Shown here piece after piece: positions 1-8,257 of a DNA stretch of 64,000 bases. A program made the position numbers and the translations under genes. How positions within the stretch are numbered: the stretch's first letter is position 1; every line of letters begins with the position of its first letter. This DNA is from Hyphomicrobiales bacterium. GTDB taxonomy: Bacteria > Pseudomonadota > Alphaproteobacteria > Rhizobiales > Rhizobiaceae. The notes beneath the pieces were generated by a model. It did no database searches, was not told the origin of the DNA, and saw only the letters and a program-made list of their open reading frames with translations. The DNA lies in assembly GCA_900473045.1 (NCBI GenBank), contig UCKS01000022.1, forward strand, positions 60,603 through 124,602. Reading direction: 5' to 3'.

Positions 1-634
1 GCATCGCAAAGGGCAGCTCGATCTTGCGCAGCACCTGCGCTGGCGTCGCACCGAAGGAGACGGCAGCCTCAACCAGTGAAGGCGGGGTTGAGATAATGCC
101 AAGCCGGGTCAGCCGGATCGGGGCCGGAATGGCGAAGATCACGGTGGCGATCAGGCCCGGCACCATGCCGAGGCCGAACAGCACGAGGGCCGGAATCAGG
201 TAGACGAAGGTCGGGATGGTCTGCATCAGGTCGAGGATCGGCCGCATGACGGCATAGACCCAGGCGCGCCGGGCAGCGGCGATGCCGAGAGGAATGCCGA
301 CGGCCATGGAGACGAAGCTTGCGGCCAGTACCAGCGCCAGTGTCTCCGTCGTTGCCTTCCAGTAGCCGAGATTGATGATCAAGAGCAGGCCGAACAGCGT
401 GAACAGGGTGACGCCGACCGAACGGCGGAACCAGTAGGACAGCGCGGTGACGATGGCCACGACGATCAGCGGATGCGGCGTCTGCAGAACCCACAGGATC
501 GCATTCACAACGCCCGCCAGGATCGCCGAGACCTGATCGAAAAAGCCGGTGAAGTTGGTGGTCAGCCAGGTGAAGAAACTCTTCGCCCAGCCGCCGATGG
601 GGATGCGTCGATCAGGGTTGGTTAGCCATTCCAC
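1..634 (-). CDS. choW: choline/betaine ABC transporter permease ChoW (3' end outside window)
   Basis: Inner-membrane permease of a quaternary-amine (choline) ABC importer of the ProW/OpuAB family. The minus-strand frame from a GTG at 634 opens with VEWLTNPDRR, then hydrophobic segments, then the transporter permease core, in which LVEAAVSFGATPAQVL resembles the conserved EAA loop that docks the ATPase. An in-frame stop lies upstream of the GTG and no ATG is available nearby, so GTG is the best start, although its ribosome site is weak. It lies 97 nt downstream of choX with a terminator hairpin in the gap, so it is probably expressed by partial read-through from the choX promoter. A choV ATPase gene would be expected beyond base 1. 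The C-terminus is cut off by the window edge. Confidence 0.85.
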   Translation of the reverse strand, partial: MEWLTNPDRRIPIGGWAKSFFTWLTTNFTGFFDQVSAILAGVVNAILWVLQTPHPLIVVAIVTALSYWFRRSVGVTLFTLFGLLLIINLGYWKATTETLALVLAASFVSMAVGIPLGIAAARRAWVYAVMRPILDLMQTIPTFVYLIPALVLFGLGMVPGLIATVIFAIPAPIRLTRLGIISTPPSLVEAAVSFGATPAQVLRKIELPFAM

Positions 635-693
635 GGGAAAATCGCCTGGTTCTTGGAGCCAATGATAGGAGCGGAAGCGCGTCAGATGCGCTT

Positions 694-720
694 AAAAAAG
701 GCGGGGACTAAGCCCCGCCT
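694..720 (-). terminator. intercistronic terminator between choX and choW
   Basis: On the minus strand a 7-bp perfect GC stem (GGCGGGG/CCCCGCC, loop of 6) at 700-719 is followed by six T residues. It lies 12 nt past the choX stop and before choW, so it should reduce transcription of the permease relative to the binding protein, a usual arrangement for ABC importers. Confidence 0.85.
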
Positions 721-731
721 TCAGCTGCCGG

Positions 732-1679
732 TCAAAAACCGAGAGCGGTCTTTACGGCAGGCAATCCTTCAGCGCCGTCCTTGGTGGTGACGCCGGCAAG
801 CCAGGGATCGATCGCCGTCGGATTGGCCTTCAGCCACTCGTTGGCAGCGACTTCCGGATCCTTGCCGTCGTTGAGGATCTTGCCCATGATCTCGTTTTCC
901 ATCGGAAGTGAGAATTTGAGATTGGTGATCATCTTGCCGACATTCGGGCATTCGGTGGTGTAGCCGGCGCGAACATTGGTGAAGATGGTGGCGCCGCCGA
1001 GGTTTGGTCCGAAAATGTCGTCGCCACCGGTGAGGTAGGTCAGCTTGAAGTTGGCGTTCATCGGATGGGGTTCCCAGCCGAGGAAGATAACGGGAGTGCC
1101 ATCCTTTTCGGCGCGGGCGACCTGCGCCAGCATGCCCTGTTCGGAGGATTCGACGACTTCGAAGCCCTTCAGGCCGAACGTGTCCTTGTCGGTCATGTCG
1201 ATGATCAGGCGATTGCCATCATTGCCCGGCTCGATGCCGTAGATCTTGCCATCGAGATCGGCCTTGTGGGCGGCGATGTCCTTGAAGTCCTTGATGCCGA
1301 GTTCCGCACCCTTGGCATTGGTCGCCAGCGTGTACTTGGCGCCTTCGAGGTTCGGGCCGAACGATTCGACCGACTTGTCGTTCAGGAAGGGGCGTACGTC
1401 GGCTTCCTGCGTCGGCATCCAGTTGCCGAGGAAGACGTCAATGTCCTTGTTCTTCAACGATTGGTAGGTGACCGGAACGGACAGAACCTTGATGTCCGTC
1501 TGATAGCCGAGGCCCTTGAGGATCGAGGAGACCGTCGCAGTGGTGGCGGTGATGTCCGTCCAGCCGACATCGGCGAAACGAACGGTGCCACAGCTTTCAG
1601 GCTCGGCAGCATGGGCGGATGTCAGTGCGCTCAGCGATACGGCTGCGGTCAGCATGAATTTCAATGTCAGTCTGGTCAT
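732..1679 (-). CDS. choX: choline-binding periplasmic protein ChoX
   Basis: Periplasmic substrate-binding protein of the choline ABC importer, 315 aa. It has a Sec signal peptide ending AHA-A near residue 24. The four aromatic residues that form the choline cage in Sinorhizobium meliloti ChoX (W43, W90, Y119, W205 there) have counterparts here at W40 (DVGW), W87 (GNWMPT), Y116 (AKYTL) and W202 (LGWEPHP), a constant three-residue shift. A longer frame reaches 1781, but the ATG at 1679 is preceded by an AGGGGA ribosome site and begins the signal peptide directly. It is first in an operon with choW and divergent from tdk. Confidence 0.93.
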   Translation of the reverse strand: MTRLTLKFMLTAAVSLSALTSAHAAEPESCGTVRFADVGWTDITATTATVSSILKGLGYQTDIKVLSVPVTYQSLKNKDIDVFLGNWMPTQEADVRPFLNDKSVESFGPNLEGAKYTLATNAKGAELGIKDFKDIAAHKADLDGKIYGIEPGNDGNRLIIDMTDKDTFGLKGFEVVESSEQGMLAQVARAEKDGTPVIFLGWEPHPMNANFKLTYLTGGDDIFGPNLGGATIFTNVRAGYTTECPNVGKMITNLKFSLPMENEIMGKILNDGKDPEVAANEWLKANPTAIDPWLAGVTTKDGAEGLPAVKTALGF

Positions 1680-1702
1680 CGTGATTATTCCCCTGCCTTT
1701 TG

Positions 1703-1731
1703 ATTTTAGCCAATCACCAAATGTCCGCCAA
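1703..1731 (-). promoter_or_regulatory. putative sigma-70 promoter for choX
   Basis: Minus strand TTGGCG, 17-nt spacer, TAAAAT, ending about 24 nt before the choX start. Spacing and -10 are good and the -35 is fair. No BetI-type operator was recognised. Confidence 0.5.
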
Positions 1732-1922
1732 TTCAAGCGCCCTGGTGTTGTCCTGAGTGTATTGGGACATTCGCCGGACACGCCCGCCTAAAACGACGCG
1801 GGATGTCGCATTGCTCATGTTGTGGCGCTTGCCGACGATTTTCTGTGACTTTCGTGTTCGCGCTCTGGCCTTCCTCGCCCGGTCTGTTCATGAACAATCA
1901 ACAGCATACAGAAGAGGACGCC

Positions 1923-2504
1923 ATGGCAAAACTGTATTTCAGCTACGCCACGATGAACGCAGGCAAATCGACCATGCTCCTGCAGGCGTCGTACAACTAT
2001 CGCGAACGTGGCATGCGTACGGTTATCCTGATTGCTGCGTTTGATGACAGGGCAGGCAAGGGGCGCGTGTCTTCTCGCATCGGTTTGAGCGAAGACGGTA
2101 TCGCCTTTACGCATACGGACGATCTTTATTCTCTGGTCGAGCGCCTGCATGGCGAAGAAAAGATCGCCTGTGTCTTTGTCGATGAAGCTCAGTTTCTCGG
2201 CGAGGATCAGGTCTGGCAACTGGCCCGCGTCGCCGACCGGATTGGCATTCCGGTGATGGCCTATGGTTTGCGCACGGATTTCCAGGGCAAGCTGTTTCCC
2301 GGCTCGATGGCGCTGCTCGCCTTGGCTGACGAAATGCGCGAAGTCCGCACCATCTGCCATTGCGGCCGCAAGGCGACCATGGTGGCGCGGGTGGATGCGG
2401 CCGGCAATATCGTGCGTGAAGGCGCGCAAGTGGAAGTGGGCGGCAACGAGAAATATGTCGTCTATTGCCGTCGTCACTGGGACGACAAGATGAACGAAGC
2501 GTGA
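1923..2504 (+). CDS. tdk: thymidine kinase
   Basis: Phosphorylates thymidine to dTMP in the pyrimidine salvage pathway (type II thymidine kinase). The 193-aa product has the usual family length. It starts MAKLYFSYA and shows the P-loop MNAGKST, the DEAQFL Walker B/catalytic segment (Glu is the likely base), a lasso-type loop and zinc-binding cysteines in CHCG and YCRRHW near the C-terminus. Start chosen at the ATG at 1923 behind an AGAGGA ribosome site; an upstream in-frame codon at 1803 would add 40 residues foreign to the family. It stands divergent to choX. Confidence 0.95.
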   Translation: MAKLYFSYATMNAGKSTMLLQASYNYRERGMRTVILIAAFDDRAGKGRVSSRIGLSEDGIAFTHTDDLYSLVERLHGEEKIACVFVDEAQFLGEDQVWQLARVADRIGIPVMAYGLRTDFQGKLFPGSMALLALADEMREVRTICHCGRKATMVARVDAAGNIVREGAQVEVGGNEKYVVYCRRHWDDKMNEA

Positions 2505-2575
2505 GGCAGGCTATCACTGGGCGGACGGGCCGTGCCATGATGGTATCCTTGCGAATGCGTTCCGGGAAATCGTTT

Positions 2576-2971
2576 ATGTCTCTCTCTTTGTCTCTTCGTC
2601 TTGTTTCACTCGGCCTTTTCCTCTGTCTTGGGACAGGTCTTGCTCACGCTGCCGGCAGTGCCGAGGCAGGTGCGCAGGTCTTCAAGAAATGCGGCGCCTG
2701 TCATGCCGCAACCGAGCCGACGAACCGCGTCGGCCCCAGCCTGATGGGCATTATCGGCCGGCCGGTCGCAAAGTTTGCGGGTTACAACTATTCAAGCGCC
2801 ATGACGGCTTTCGGTGAAGATGGCAAAGTCTGGGACGAGGAGCGGTTGTCGGAATATTTGATGGCCCCCAAGGCGATGGTTCCCGGCACCAAGATGTCCT
2901 TTCCGGGCCTGAAAAAGCCGCAGGAGATCGCAGATATCGTTGCCTATCTGAAGACGGCTGTGGCGCAATAG
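2576..2971 (+). CDS. small periplasmic class I cytochrome c
   Basis: Monoheme electron carrier of about 131 aa, about 108 after signal cleavage (AHA-A). Heme attachment CGACH follows the mature N-terminus, the distal Met is likely the one in GTKMSFPG, and the C-terminal helix reads IADIVAYLKT, the standard cytochrome c2/c550 layout. In-frame starts also exist at 2537 and 2555; 2576 is preferred because it begins directly with the signal peptide, but its ribosome site is weak. It lies 71 nt after tdk in the same direction and may be co-transcribed. Redox partner unknown. Confidence 0.88.
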   Translation: MSLSLSLRLVSLGLFLCLGTGLAHAAGSAEAGAQVFKKCGACHAATEPTNRVGPSLMGIIGRPVAKFAGYNYSSAMTAFGEDGKVWDEERLSEYLMAPKAMVPGTKMSFPGLKKPQEIADIVAYLKTAVAQ

Positions 2972-3139
2972 GAACGCTATCCCCCGGCCGGTGCAGTCCG
3001 CCAAAGCGGTGCACGGTTTAAAAACCGGGGATTGAACACTTGTTCTTCAAATTGCTGCTCCCATTATATAAGCTGATGTCACGACTGAATAATTTGGCGA
3101 CGCGGCGCGTCTGCACCGGAGCAACCAGGGGGAAAACCG

Positions 3140-4228
3140 ATGGCGACACTTCAGAATTTTGAGAGCGAAATCGAGAAAACACGCGGCATCGTCGAACAGA
3201 TGCGCGGTAAGATGAACCAGTCGGCCGTCGTGCTCGACCAGTTCGCCAAATCGGACACCAAGCTGGGCGATGCCAATTTCGACATCGAGAATGCCCGTAT
3301 CCAGGACGTCATTAACCAGCAGAAGGTGATGGAAGGCAATATTGCCGACCTGATCATCGGCCTGGAAGATGCCACCAACGCCTTCGGCTCGGAATTCGAG
3401 AGCATGAAGAGCTATACCGGCTACGAAAAATTCATCGGTATCTTTTCCAAGCAGAGCGCTCAGCGCATGCGCACCGACCGCGTCCGCAACATGTCGCTGT
3501 CCGGCAATCTGCAGGAGCTGCTGTCCAAGTCCGACACCATCGTCGGCATCCTGAAGGAACAGAAGGGTGTTCTTGACCAGCGCTACAAGACGTCCGAGGC
3601 AAGCCTGCTTCAGGTGATCGAGCGCCGCAAGGCGACGATTGCCAATCTGCAGGAAACCCAGAAGCGCATCGAGGAACTGAACCCGATGCTGATGGACATC
3701 GAAAACAGGATCGCCGCATCGACCGACCAGATTTCCCGCACCCAGCTTGAAGGCGAGCGTTCGGTTCTGGCGACGGAATATAATGAGAAGCAGGCCAAGG
3801 AACAGGAACTCCTGGCCGAGAGCCAGACATACGAGCGCTACACCTCGATGTTCCAGACCTTTGTTGACTCACTCAACAACCAGATTGCGGCGCAGAATAC
3901 GCTGATCAACAAGCTGACCATCGATACCGAGCAGCGCATCGTGCTGTACAAGGCGCTGGAAGATTCCTTGAAGACGGCCGCCCAGCAGGACGTCGCCCAC
4001 AAGATCAATACGCTCGGCAGCCAGGTCGATACCGCAGCAGAGGAAACCATGGCCGGCATCGGCTCGGCCTCGCAGCGCCATATCGGCGATCTGCTGGAAA
4101 TGCACGAGAAGAACATGCTCTCGACGCAGGATATCCAGCGCCGCAAGAAGCTCGCTGACGACGCGTTCGCACGGCGGTTCCAGGATGTCATGGACAAGCA
4201 TAACTCGGCGAATTACGTGAAGCCGTGA
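3140..4228 (+). CDS. coiled-coil protein with TelA-like features
   Basis: 362-aa soluble protein, almost entirely helical and rich in Gln, Glu and Lys, with long heptad stretches (roughly residues 1-90 and 160-290) and no signal peptide or membrane segment. Length, helical layout and the segment around residues 240-270, with a repeated N-x-L-I pattern (NTLINKL), recall toxic-anion-resistance TelA proteins, but the match is by eye and could be a generic coiled-coil effect. It starts at an ATG behind AACCAGGGGGAAAA. It is the first gene of the block that runs to a DUF2333 membrane protein at 10679. An AT-rich -10-like element (TATATA, about 3065-3070) lies about 70 nt upstream. Function unknown. 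Confidence 0.75.
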   Translation: MATLQNFESEIEKTRGIVEQMRGKMNQSAVVLDQFAKSDTKLGDANFDIENARIQDVINQQKVMEGNIADLIIGLEDATNAFGSEFESMKSYTGYEKFIGIFSKQSAQRMRTDRVRNMSLSGNLQELLSKSDTIVGILKEQKGVLDQRYKTSEASLLQVIERRKATIANLQETQKRIEELNPMLMDIENRIAASTDQISRTQLEGERSVLATEYNEKQAKEQELLAESQTYERYTSMFQTFVDSLNNQIAAQNTLINKLTIDTEQRIVLYKALEDSLKTAAQQDVAHKINTLGSQVDTAAEETMAGIGSASQRHIGDLLEMHEKNMLSTQDIQRRKKLADDAFARRFQDVMDKHNSANYVKP

Positions 4229-4278
4229 TGAGTTCACTTATCCTAGAAACTAAAGCCTTTCGCGTGTCCGGAGGCTTA

Positions 4279-4406
4279 CCCCCCTCTGTCGGCGACGCCG
4301 ACATCTCCCCCACAAGGGGGGAGATTGCCACTGCCTTAGGGGCTAACTGGGAAAAAGAACAATCTCCCCCCTTGTGGGGGAGATGTCACGCAGTGACAGA
4401 GGGGGG
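4279..4406. repeat. large inverted repeat, rhizobial intergenic palindromic element
   Basis: The left arm (4279-4326) and right arm (4361-4406) are near-perfect reverse complements, about 47 nt each, sharing CCCCCCTCTGTC at the outside and a run containing CCCCCACAAGGGGGG inside. They differ only in a short internal segment (GGCGACGCC versus ACTGCGT). About 34 nt of unrelated sequence forms the loop. It fills the gap between two genes of the block and resembles palindromic repeats scattered through Rhizobiaceae genomes. A related shorter motif ends the window at 63968. Confidence 0.85.
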
Positions 4407-4436
4407 CAGGCGTCCGCATATTCTGGGCAACCCATC

Positions 4437-5585
4437 ATGAACGCCGCATCCGAAGGGGCCGTCGGCCAGTATTTCGCCTCGATCCGGGCCGCGCTCGGCG
4501 GTTTGGAAATTTTCCTGGGTGACCGCAACTCGCCGCTCTACCGCGATACCGTCGTGGGCGAAGTCGTCATTCCCTACCTGTCACGGCTGAAGGCATCGTT
4601 TTCCTGTTGGGAAAACCGCATCGGCTTCATCGAGCAGTTCCGTATCTCGCGGGCCGAAAGCGGCTTTCCGGTGTTCCAGAACGTGCTGGAGCTGGAAAAT
4701 GACCGGCAATCGGCGGAAAAGCGGCTGGCCGGAATTCCGGTTGCCGATGCGCTGCGTCAGGAAATGGCCGACTTCATTCTGCGGCAGAAGACATTTCCGG
4801 CTGAATTGCAGTCGCGCATGGCCGAACGGCTCTATCTCGAGCAGATCGGCAAGGGCGATATCTTTTCACCCTTCATCATGCCCGAGACCATTCGCGTTGG
4901 TGTGAACCCGAAGACCCAGCGGCCCTATTACGTCGTCTGCTGGGGCGCTTTCGACGGCACCAGCACCTTGCCGATGGTTTACATGTCGGTGATCGAGGAT
5001 TCATCCGAAAAGATCGTCAAGCTTCTGGTGACGCCGGACGGCAAGCTCAATCCGGACACGGATATTCCACTTCCCATCGGTGGGCTGCTCAATCCCGATC
5101 TTGCCAGCCGTTTCGACGATTTTGCCCTGAAGAACAGCGCCTACTCGCTGACGTCGGTGACGATCGCCACCAATCTTGACAAGGATTTCGAAGAACTGCA
5201 CCCCAAGCAGTTGCGGCGCATCGTGCTCGGGCCATTCTATTCGGCCGGGATTACCGAGAACAATGCCAAGATCAACGATATCCTGTCGAAGGTCCGCAAG
5301 GCGGAAAATGCCTGGCTGTTGACCTGGACGGTGCAGGAGGTTTTCTCGAAGGCTGAGCGCCCGGCCCAGCGCGGCTTCTTTTCATCGACACCGGCATCTG
5401 AAGAATTCCATATCGACACCGATAATCTCGAGGCGACCCGCATGGGTGTGAGTTCCTATGAGAAACACGCGCTGGTGCCGCACGACGCCTATCAGGCGCT
5501 CTATGCCACTGGCGACACAGCAACAATCTTCGGCGATTACAAAGTGCACGTGATTTCCGGAAACCAGGTTATCAGCGAGGTCTAG
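4437..5585 (+). CDS. protein of unknown function, second gene of the AAA+/DUF2333 block
   Basis: 382-aa protein without signal peptide or membrane segments; I do not recognise the family. The N-terminal ~130 residues are helical and charged. The middle (about 160-260) looks like an alpha/beta domain with FIMPETIRVG, YYVVCWGAFDG and a Pro/Gly-rich loop PLPIGG. The C-terminus ends in alternating hydrophobics (YKVHVISGNQVI). Start is the ATG at 4437, just after the palindromic repeat; an earlier in-frame start would lie inside the repeat. It stops 3 nt before the AAA+ gene, so the two are almost certainly co-translated and probably work together. Confidence 0.7.
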   Translation: MNAASEGAVGQYFASIRAALGGLEIFLGDRNSPLYRDTVVGEVVIPYLSRLKASFSCWENRIGFIEQFRISRAESGFPVFQNVLELENDRQSAEKRLAGIPVADALRQEMADFILRQKTFPAELQSRMAERLYLEQIGKGDIFSPFIMPETIRVGVNPKTQRPYYVVCWGAFDGTSTLPMVYMSVIEDSSEKIVKLLVTPDGKLNPDTDIPLPIGGLLNPDLASRFDDFALKNSAYSLTSVTIATNLDKDFEELHPKQLRRIVLGPFYSAGITENNAKINDILSKVRKAENAWLLTWTVQEVFSKAERPAQRGFFSSTPASEEFHIDTDNLEATRMGVSSYEKHALVPHDAYQALYATGDTATIFGDYKVHVISGNQVISEV

Positions 5586-5588
5586 ACA

Positions 5589-7505
5589 ATGTCACTGAAC
5601 GCGGGTTTGACGACGCTGCACGAAGACGACATCGCCAAGCATCAGGCGATTGCACAGGGGCTTGTCACCCGGTTGATCCTGCTGGAAGCAGACGATCCGT
5701 CGGCCGGAACAGCTTTGGCCGGAACAGGGCGCCGCTTTGTCTCGACCGTTTCGACCGGCGGACAGCGCCGCACCCGCGAAGTGGAGCTGGCAAAGACCAT
5801 TCAGTCGATCCGCGCTGCAGATCCTCTGTTTTCACCCGCCCAGCATGCGCTGCTCTACCGTTCCCGCCGGGGCATTCAGGTGGCGCTGGCGGTTGCCGAT
5901 GTTTTTGCGCGTCAGACCAGTCTGGAAAGCCTGCAGTCGCGCAATGCGACTGCGCCGCTGTCGGGCGAGGATGCAAGCCAGTTCAAGGCGTTGTTGTCGG
6001 CGTCCGCCTATATTGCCGCTTTCACCTTCGCCGCCTATCTCGGCGCGACGCTTGCAGGCGAAGGCGAGCCGGTCGAGGACGGGACGGAACCGGATTTCCT
6101 ATTCGATACGCCGCAGGACGCACTGAAGGGGATGATTTCGGCGCTCGACAAAACCATTGCCGGGGCACCGGATGATGCGGCCTTGACCAGCCGGGCCCGC
6201 GCTTTTGCACGGCTTGCCATCGAAGGGCTGATCGGCCGCAAGGCACGCTTCACCGGGCTTGCCAGCTTTGAGAATGTCCACATCCGTATCGATCAGGACG
6301 ATTTTACGCTCAACGGTTTCGATGTGGCGCCCGGCGCCAAGCGCAAGCCGCTGGTGATGACCTTCAAAAAGCCTGAAGAGATCATCGGCAACCACATTGC
6401 CAAGTATCAGGCGCTGAAGCTGGCAAAGATGCTGATGGCCTATGATTTCGACCGGCAGATGAACCCGTTCGTCGAACTCGGCGGCTTTCTCTTCACCTTC
6501 ATCGGCGACGGCATGCCGGGAACGGGCAAGACCATCCTCATCCAGATGCTGGCCGGTCTGCTCAACGATTACTGCGAGATTGCCGGCTACGCCTTCCACT
6601 ACGAGAATTTCGGTGTCGATCAGATTTCGTCCTATCAGGGCAAGTCCGGCCAGAACTGCAAGGCCTTCATCAACAATGTCATCAATCCGCGCGCCATCGG
6701 TTTCGGCACCATCGACGATGTCGATCAGGTCGCGGCCAAGCGCTCGGATGATCGCGCCTCCGCCGGTCAGCACGAAGTGACGGCGGTGCTGATGGAGAGT
6801 TTTGCCGGCGCCTCGACGGTCATCCGCGGCAATTGCACGTTCGGCATGTTCTCCAACTATCCGGAAAATGTCGACGATGCCCTGCGCCAGCGTGCCGGCG
6901 CCCGCTGGCTGGTCGATGGACCGCAGTCGGAAGGCGATTACATCGACATCTTCGCCATGCTGGTCGGCAAGAACCACCAGATCCCGCTTGGCGAGCACCA
7001 GCTGTTTGCCGGCCAGGAGATCAAGAAAGCCGTTTCGCAATCCTATGCCGAGCATGCCCGGCCGAAGGAGGAGGGGTTGCTCGCCGTCTGGGAGCGCTAC
7101 GAAAAAGAAGAGGGCAAGATCGAGACGCTGGCTGATGTCGGCTCCTATCTGCACATGATCAAGGAGGCAGAGCCGCGCTTCACCGGCCGGGCGATCAAGA
7201 ACATCACCGATGCGGTCAAGATGCGGGCGATGGACGTGGACCTGCCGGACGATTGGTTTTCGACGCCGGAAGCCTTCATGCACAAGGCCTATGACGAGAA
7301 GAAAGCCATGATCGAAACCCTGCGCGGGCCGATCACGCTCGACATGGTGATGCAGGAGATCAATCGCTACGCCGACAGCGAGTTCCGCTACACCGACAAA
7401 TCCGACGATGCGGCCGTGACCGACATCATCCGCCGCGAGCGCCAGCGCGAAAAGGCGATCCGGGAGATTGAGGCGATGAAGGCGGATGGGCGCTGGCAGG
7501 GGTAA
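5589..7505 (+). CDS. AAA+ family ATPase, third gene of the block
   Basis: 638-aa protein. Residues 1-250 are an unfamiliar, mostly helical N-terminal region including an Ala-rich hydrophobic stretch (AYIAAFTFAAYLGATLA) near 140-155. The AAA+ core follows: Walker A GMPGTGKT at about 308-315, a Walker B-like segment with IDDVD at about 375, a sensor-like Asn in FSNYPEN and a candidate arginine finger in RQRAGARW. The Walker B second acidic residue is Asp rather than the usual Glu, so hydrolysis may be slow or the catalytic acid may sit nearby. Predicted to be an oligomeric motor or remodeller; substrate unknown. Three nt separate it from the preceding gene. Confidence 0.85.
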   Translation: MSLNAGLTTLHEDDIAKHQAIAQGLVTRLILLEADDPSAGTALAGTGRRFVSTVSTGGQRRTREVELAKTIQSIRAADPLFSPAQHALLYRSRRGIQVALAVADVFARQTSLESLQSRNATAPLSGEDASQFKALLSASAYIAAFTFAAYLGATLAGEGEPVEDGTEPDFLFDTPQDALKGMISALDKTIAGAPDDAALTSRARAFARLAIEGLIGRKARFTGLASFENVHIRIDQDDFTLNGFDVAPGAKRKPLVMTFKKPEEIIGNHIAKYQALKLAKMLMAYDFDRQMNPFVELGGFLFTFIGDGMPGTGKTILIQMLAGLLNDYCEIAGYAFHYENFGVDQISSYQGKSGQNCKAFINNVINPRAIGFGTIDDVDQVAAKRSDDRASAGQHEVTAVLMESFAGASTVIRGNCTFGMFSNYPENVDDALRQRAGARWLVDGPQSEGDYIDIFAMLVGKNHQIPLGEHQLFAGQEIKKAVSQSYAEHARPKEEGLLAVWERYEKEEGKIETLADVGSYLHMIKEAEPRFTGRAIKNITDAVKMRAMDVDLPDDWFSTPEAFMHKAYDEKKAMIETLRGPITLDMVMQEINRYADSEFRYTDKSDDAAVTDIIRRERQREKAIREIEAMKADGRWQG

Positions 7506-7559
7506 AAGTTAGCTATTGGCGAATTACTCTTGCTGTGTGGTCTGAAAGGCCTTATTTTC

Positions 7560-7817
7560 ATGAGGAAAATTAGTCTTAGCAAACAGGCTGCAACAGCATT
7601 GCAACGCATGCCGCAGGCCGATGCAAAGCGGATAACGAGCAAGCTGCAACAATACTCAGTCGATCCGGCATCATTGGCGAACAATGTGAAAAAGCTGCAG
7701 GGCGTAGACCTCTACCGATTGAGGATTGGCAATTGGCGTGTGATTTTCGACGAGACAGGCATCGTCATCGACGTGGTGAAAATCGCCCTGCGCGGCGATG
7801 TTTACAAGGGGATGTAG
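7560..7817 (+). CDS. RelE/ParE-superfamily toxin (HigB-like)
   Basis: 85-aa basic protein with the RelE fold pattern: an N-terminal helix pair (AATALQRMP, DAKRITSKLQQY), then beta strands LYRLRIGNWRVIFDE and IDVVKIALRG. LRIGNWRVIF is the standard RelE/YafQ-type core; its Arg residues are the likely RNA-contacting or catalytic positions. It lies one nt before a Xre-type antitoxin gene, so the order is toxin first as in higBA. The pair interrupts an otherwise contiguous block of unknown genes, on the same strand. Start is the ATG at 7560; an upstream in-frame codon at 7530 gives an atypical extension. Confidence 0.88.
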   Translation: MRKISLSKQAATALQRMPQADAKRITSKLQQYSVDPASLANNVKKLQGVDLYRLRIGNWRVIFDETGIVIDVVKIALRGDVYKGM

Positions 7818-7818
7818 T

Positions 7819-8235
7819 ATGAACTCAGCTGTGTCTTTCAAAACGCCAAACGGCGAAGAGCTGGTCTTGCTGAGCAAGCAGGACTACGAGGAACTCGTCA
7901 AACAGGCTGAACTGGCGGAAGATTTGGCCGATGCCGAAACAGTTCGCGTTTTTCATGAAAAGCTCGCGCGCGGTGAAGAGGAGTTGATTCCATTGGAAAT
8001 CGTCAGTCGATTGATCGACGGTGAAAACCCGATCAGGGTCTGGCGTGAGCACCGTGGGTTGTCGGCCAAGAAACTTGCCGAAATTGCGGGGATCAGTGCT
8101 GCGTATCTTTCCGAGCTGGAAACCGGCAAGAAGGAAGGCAGTCTATCCACGTTCAAGAATATTGCGACGGCGCTTCGCCTCGATTTGGACGATCTGGTTC
8201 GAAATGAAACCGATAAGTCGGCCAGGCAACCATGA
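7819..8235 (+). CDS. Xre-family antitoxin with Phd-like N-terminal segment
   Basis: 138-aa protein. The C-terminal part (about residues 72-130) is a Cro/C1 helix-turn-helix (LSAKKLAEIAGISAAYLSEL) that should bind the operator of its own operon. The N-terminal part reads LVLLSKQDYEELVKQ and LAEDLADAETV, which resembles the C-terminal toxin-binding end of Phd/YefM antitoxins, so the protein may be a fusion of a toxin-neutralising arm with an Xre DNA-binding domain. The start codon follows the toxin stop by a single base, indicating translational coupling. Confidence 0.85.
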   Translation: MNSAVSFKTPNGEELVLLSKQDYEELVKQAELAEDLADAETVRVFHEKLARGEEELIPLEIVSRLIDGENPIRVWREHRGLSAKKLAEIAGISAAYLSELETGKKEGSLSTFKNIATALRLDLDDLVRNETDKSARQP

Positions 8236-8257
8236 CATCGCTTGAGCGTACCGCTGC

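Noticed and set aside
4374..4436. N-terminal extension of the second gene of the AAA+ block
   Set aside because: The extra codons lie inside the palindromic repeat; the ATG at 4437 is a better start.
6099..7283. A 394-codon open frame antisense to the AAA+ gene
   Set aside because: The plus-strand frame has clear Walker motifs; the antisense frame has none.
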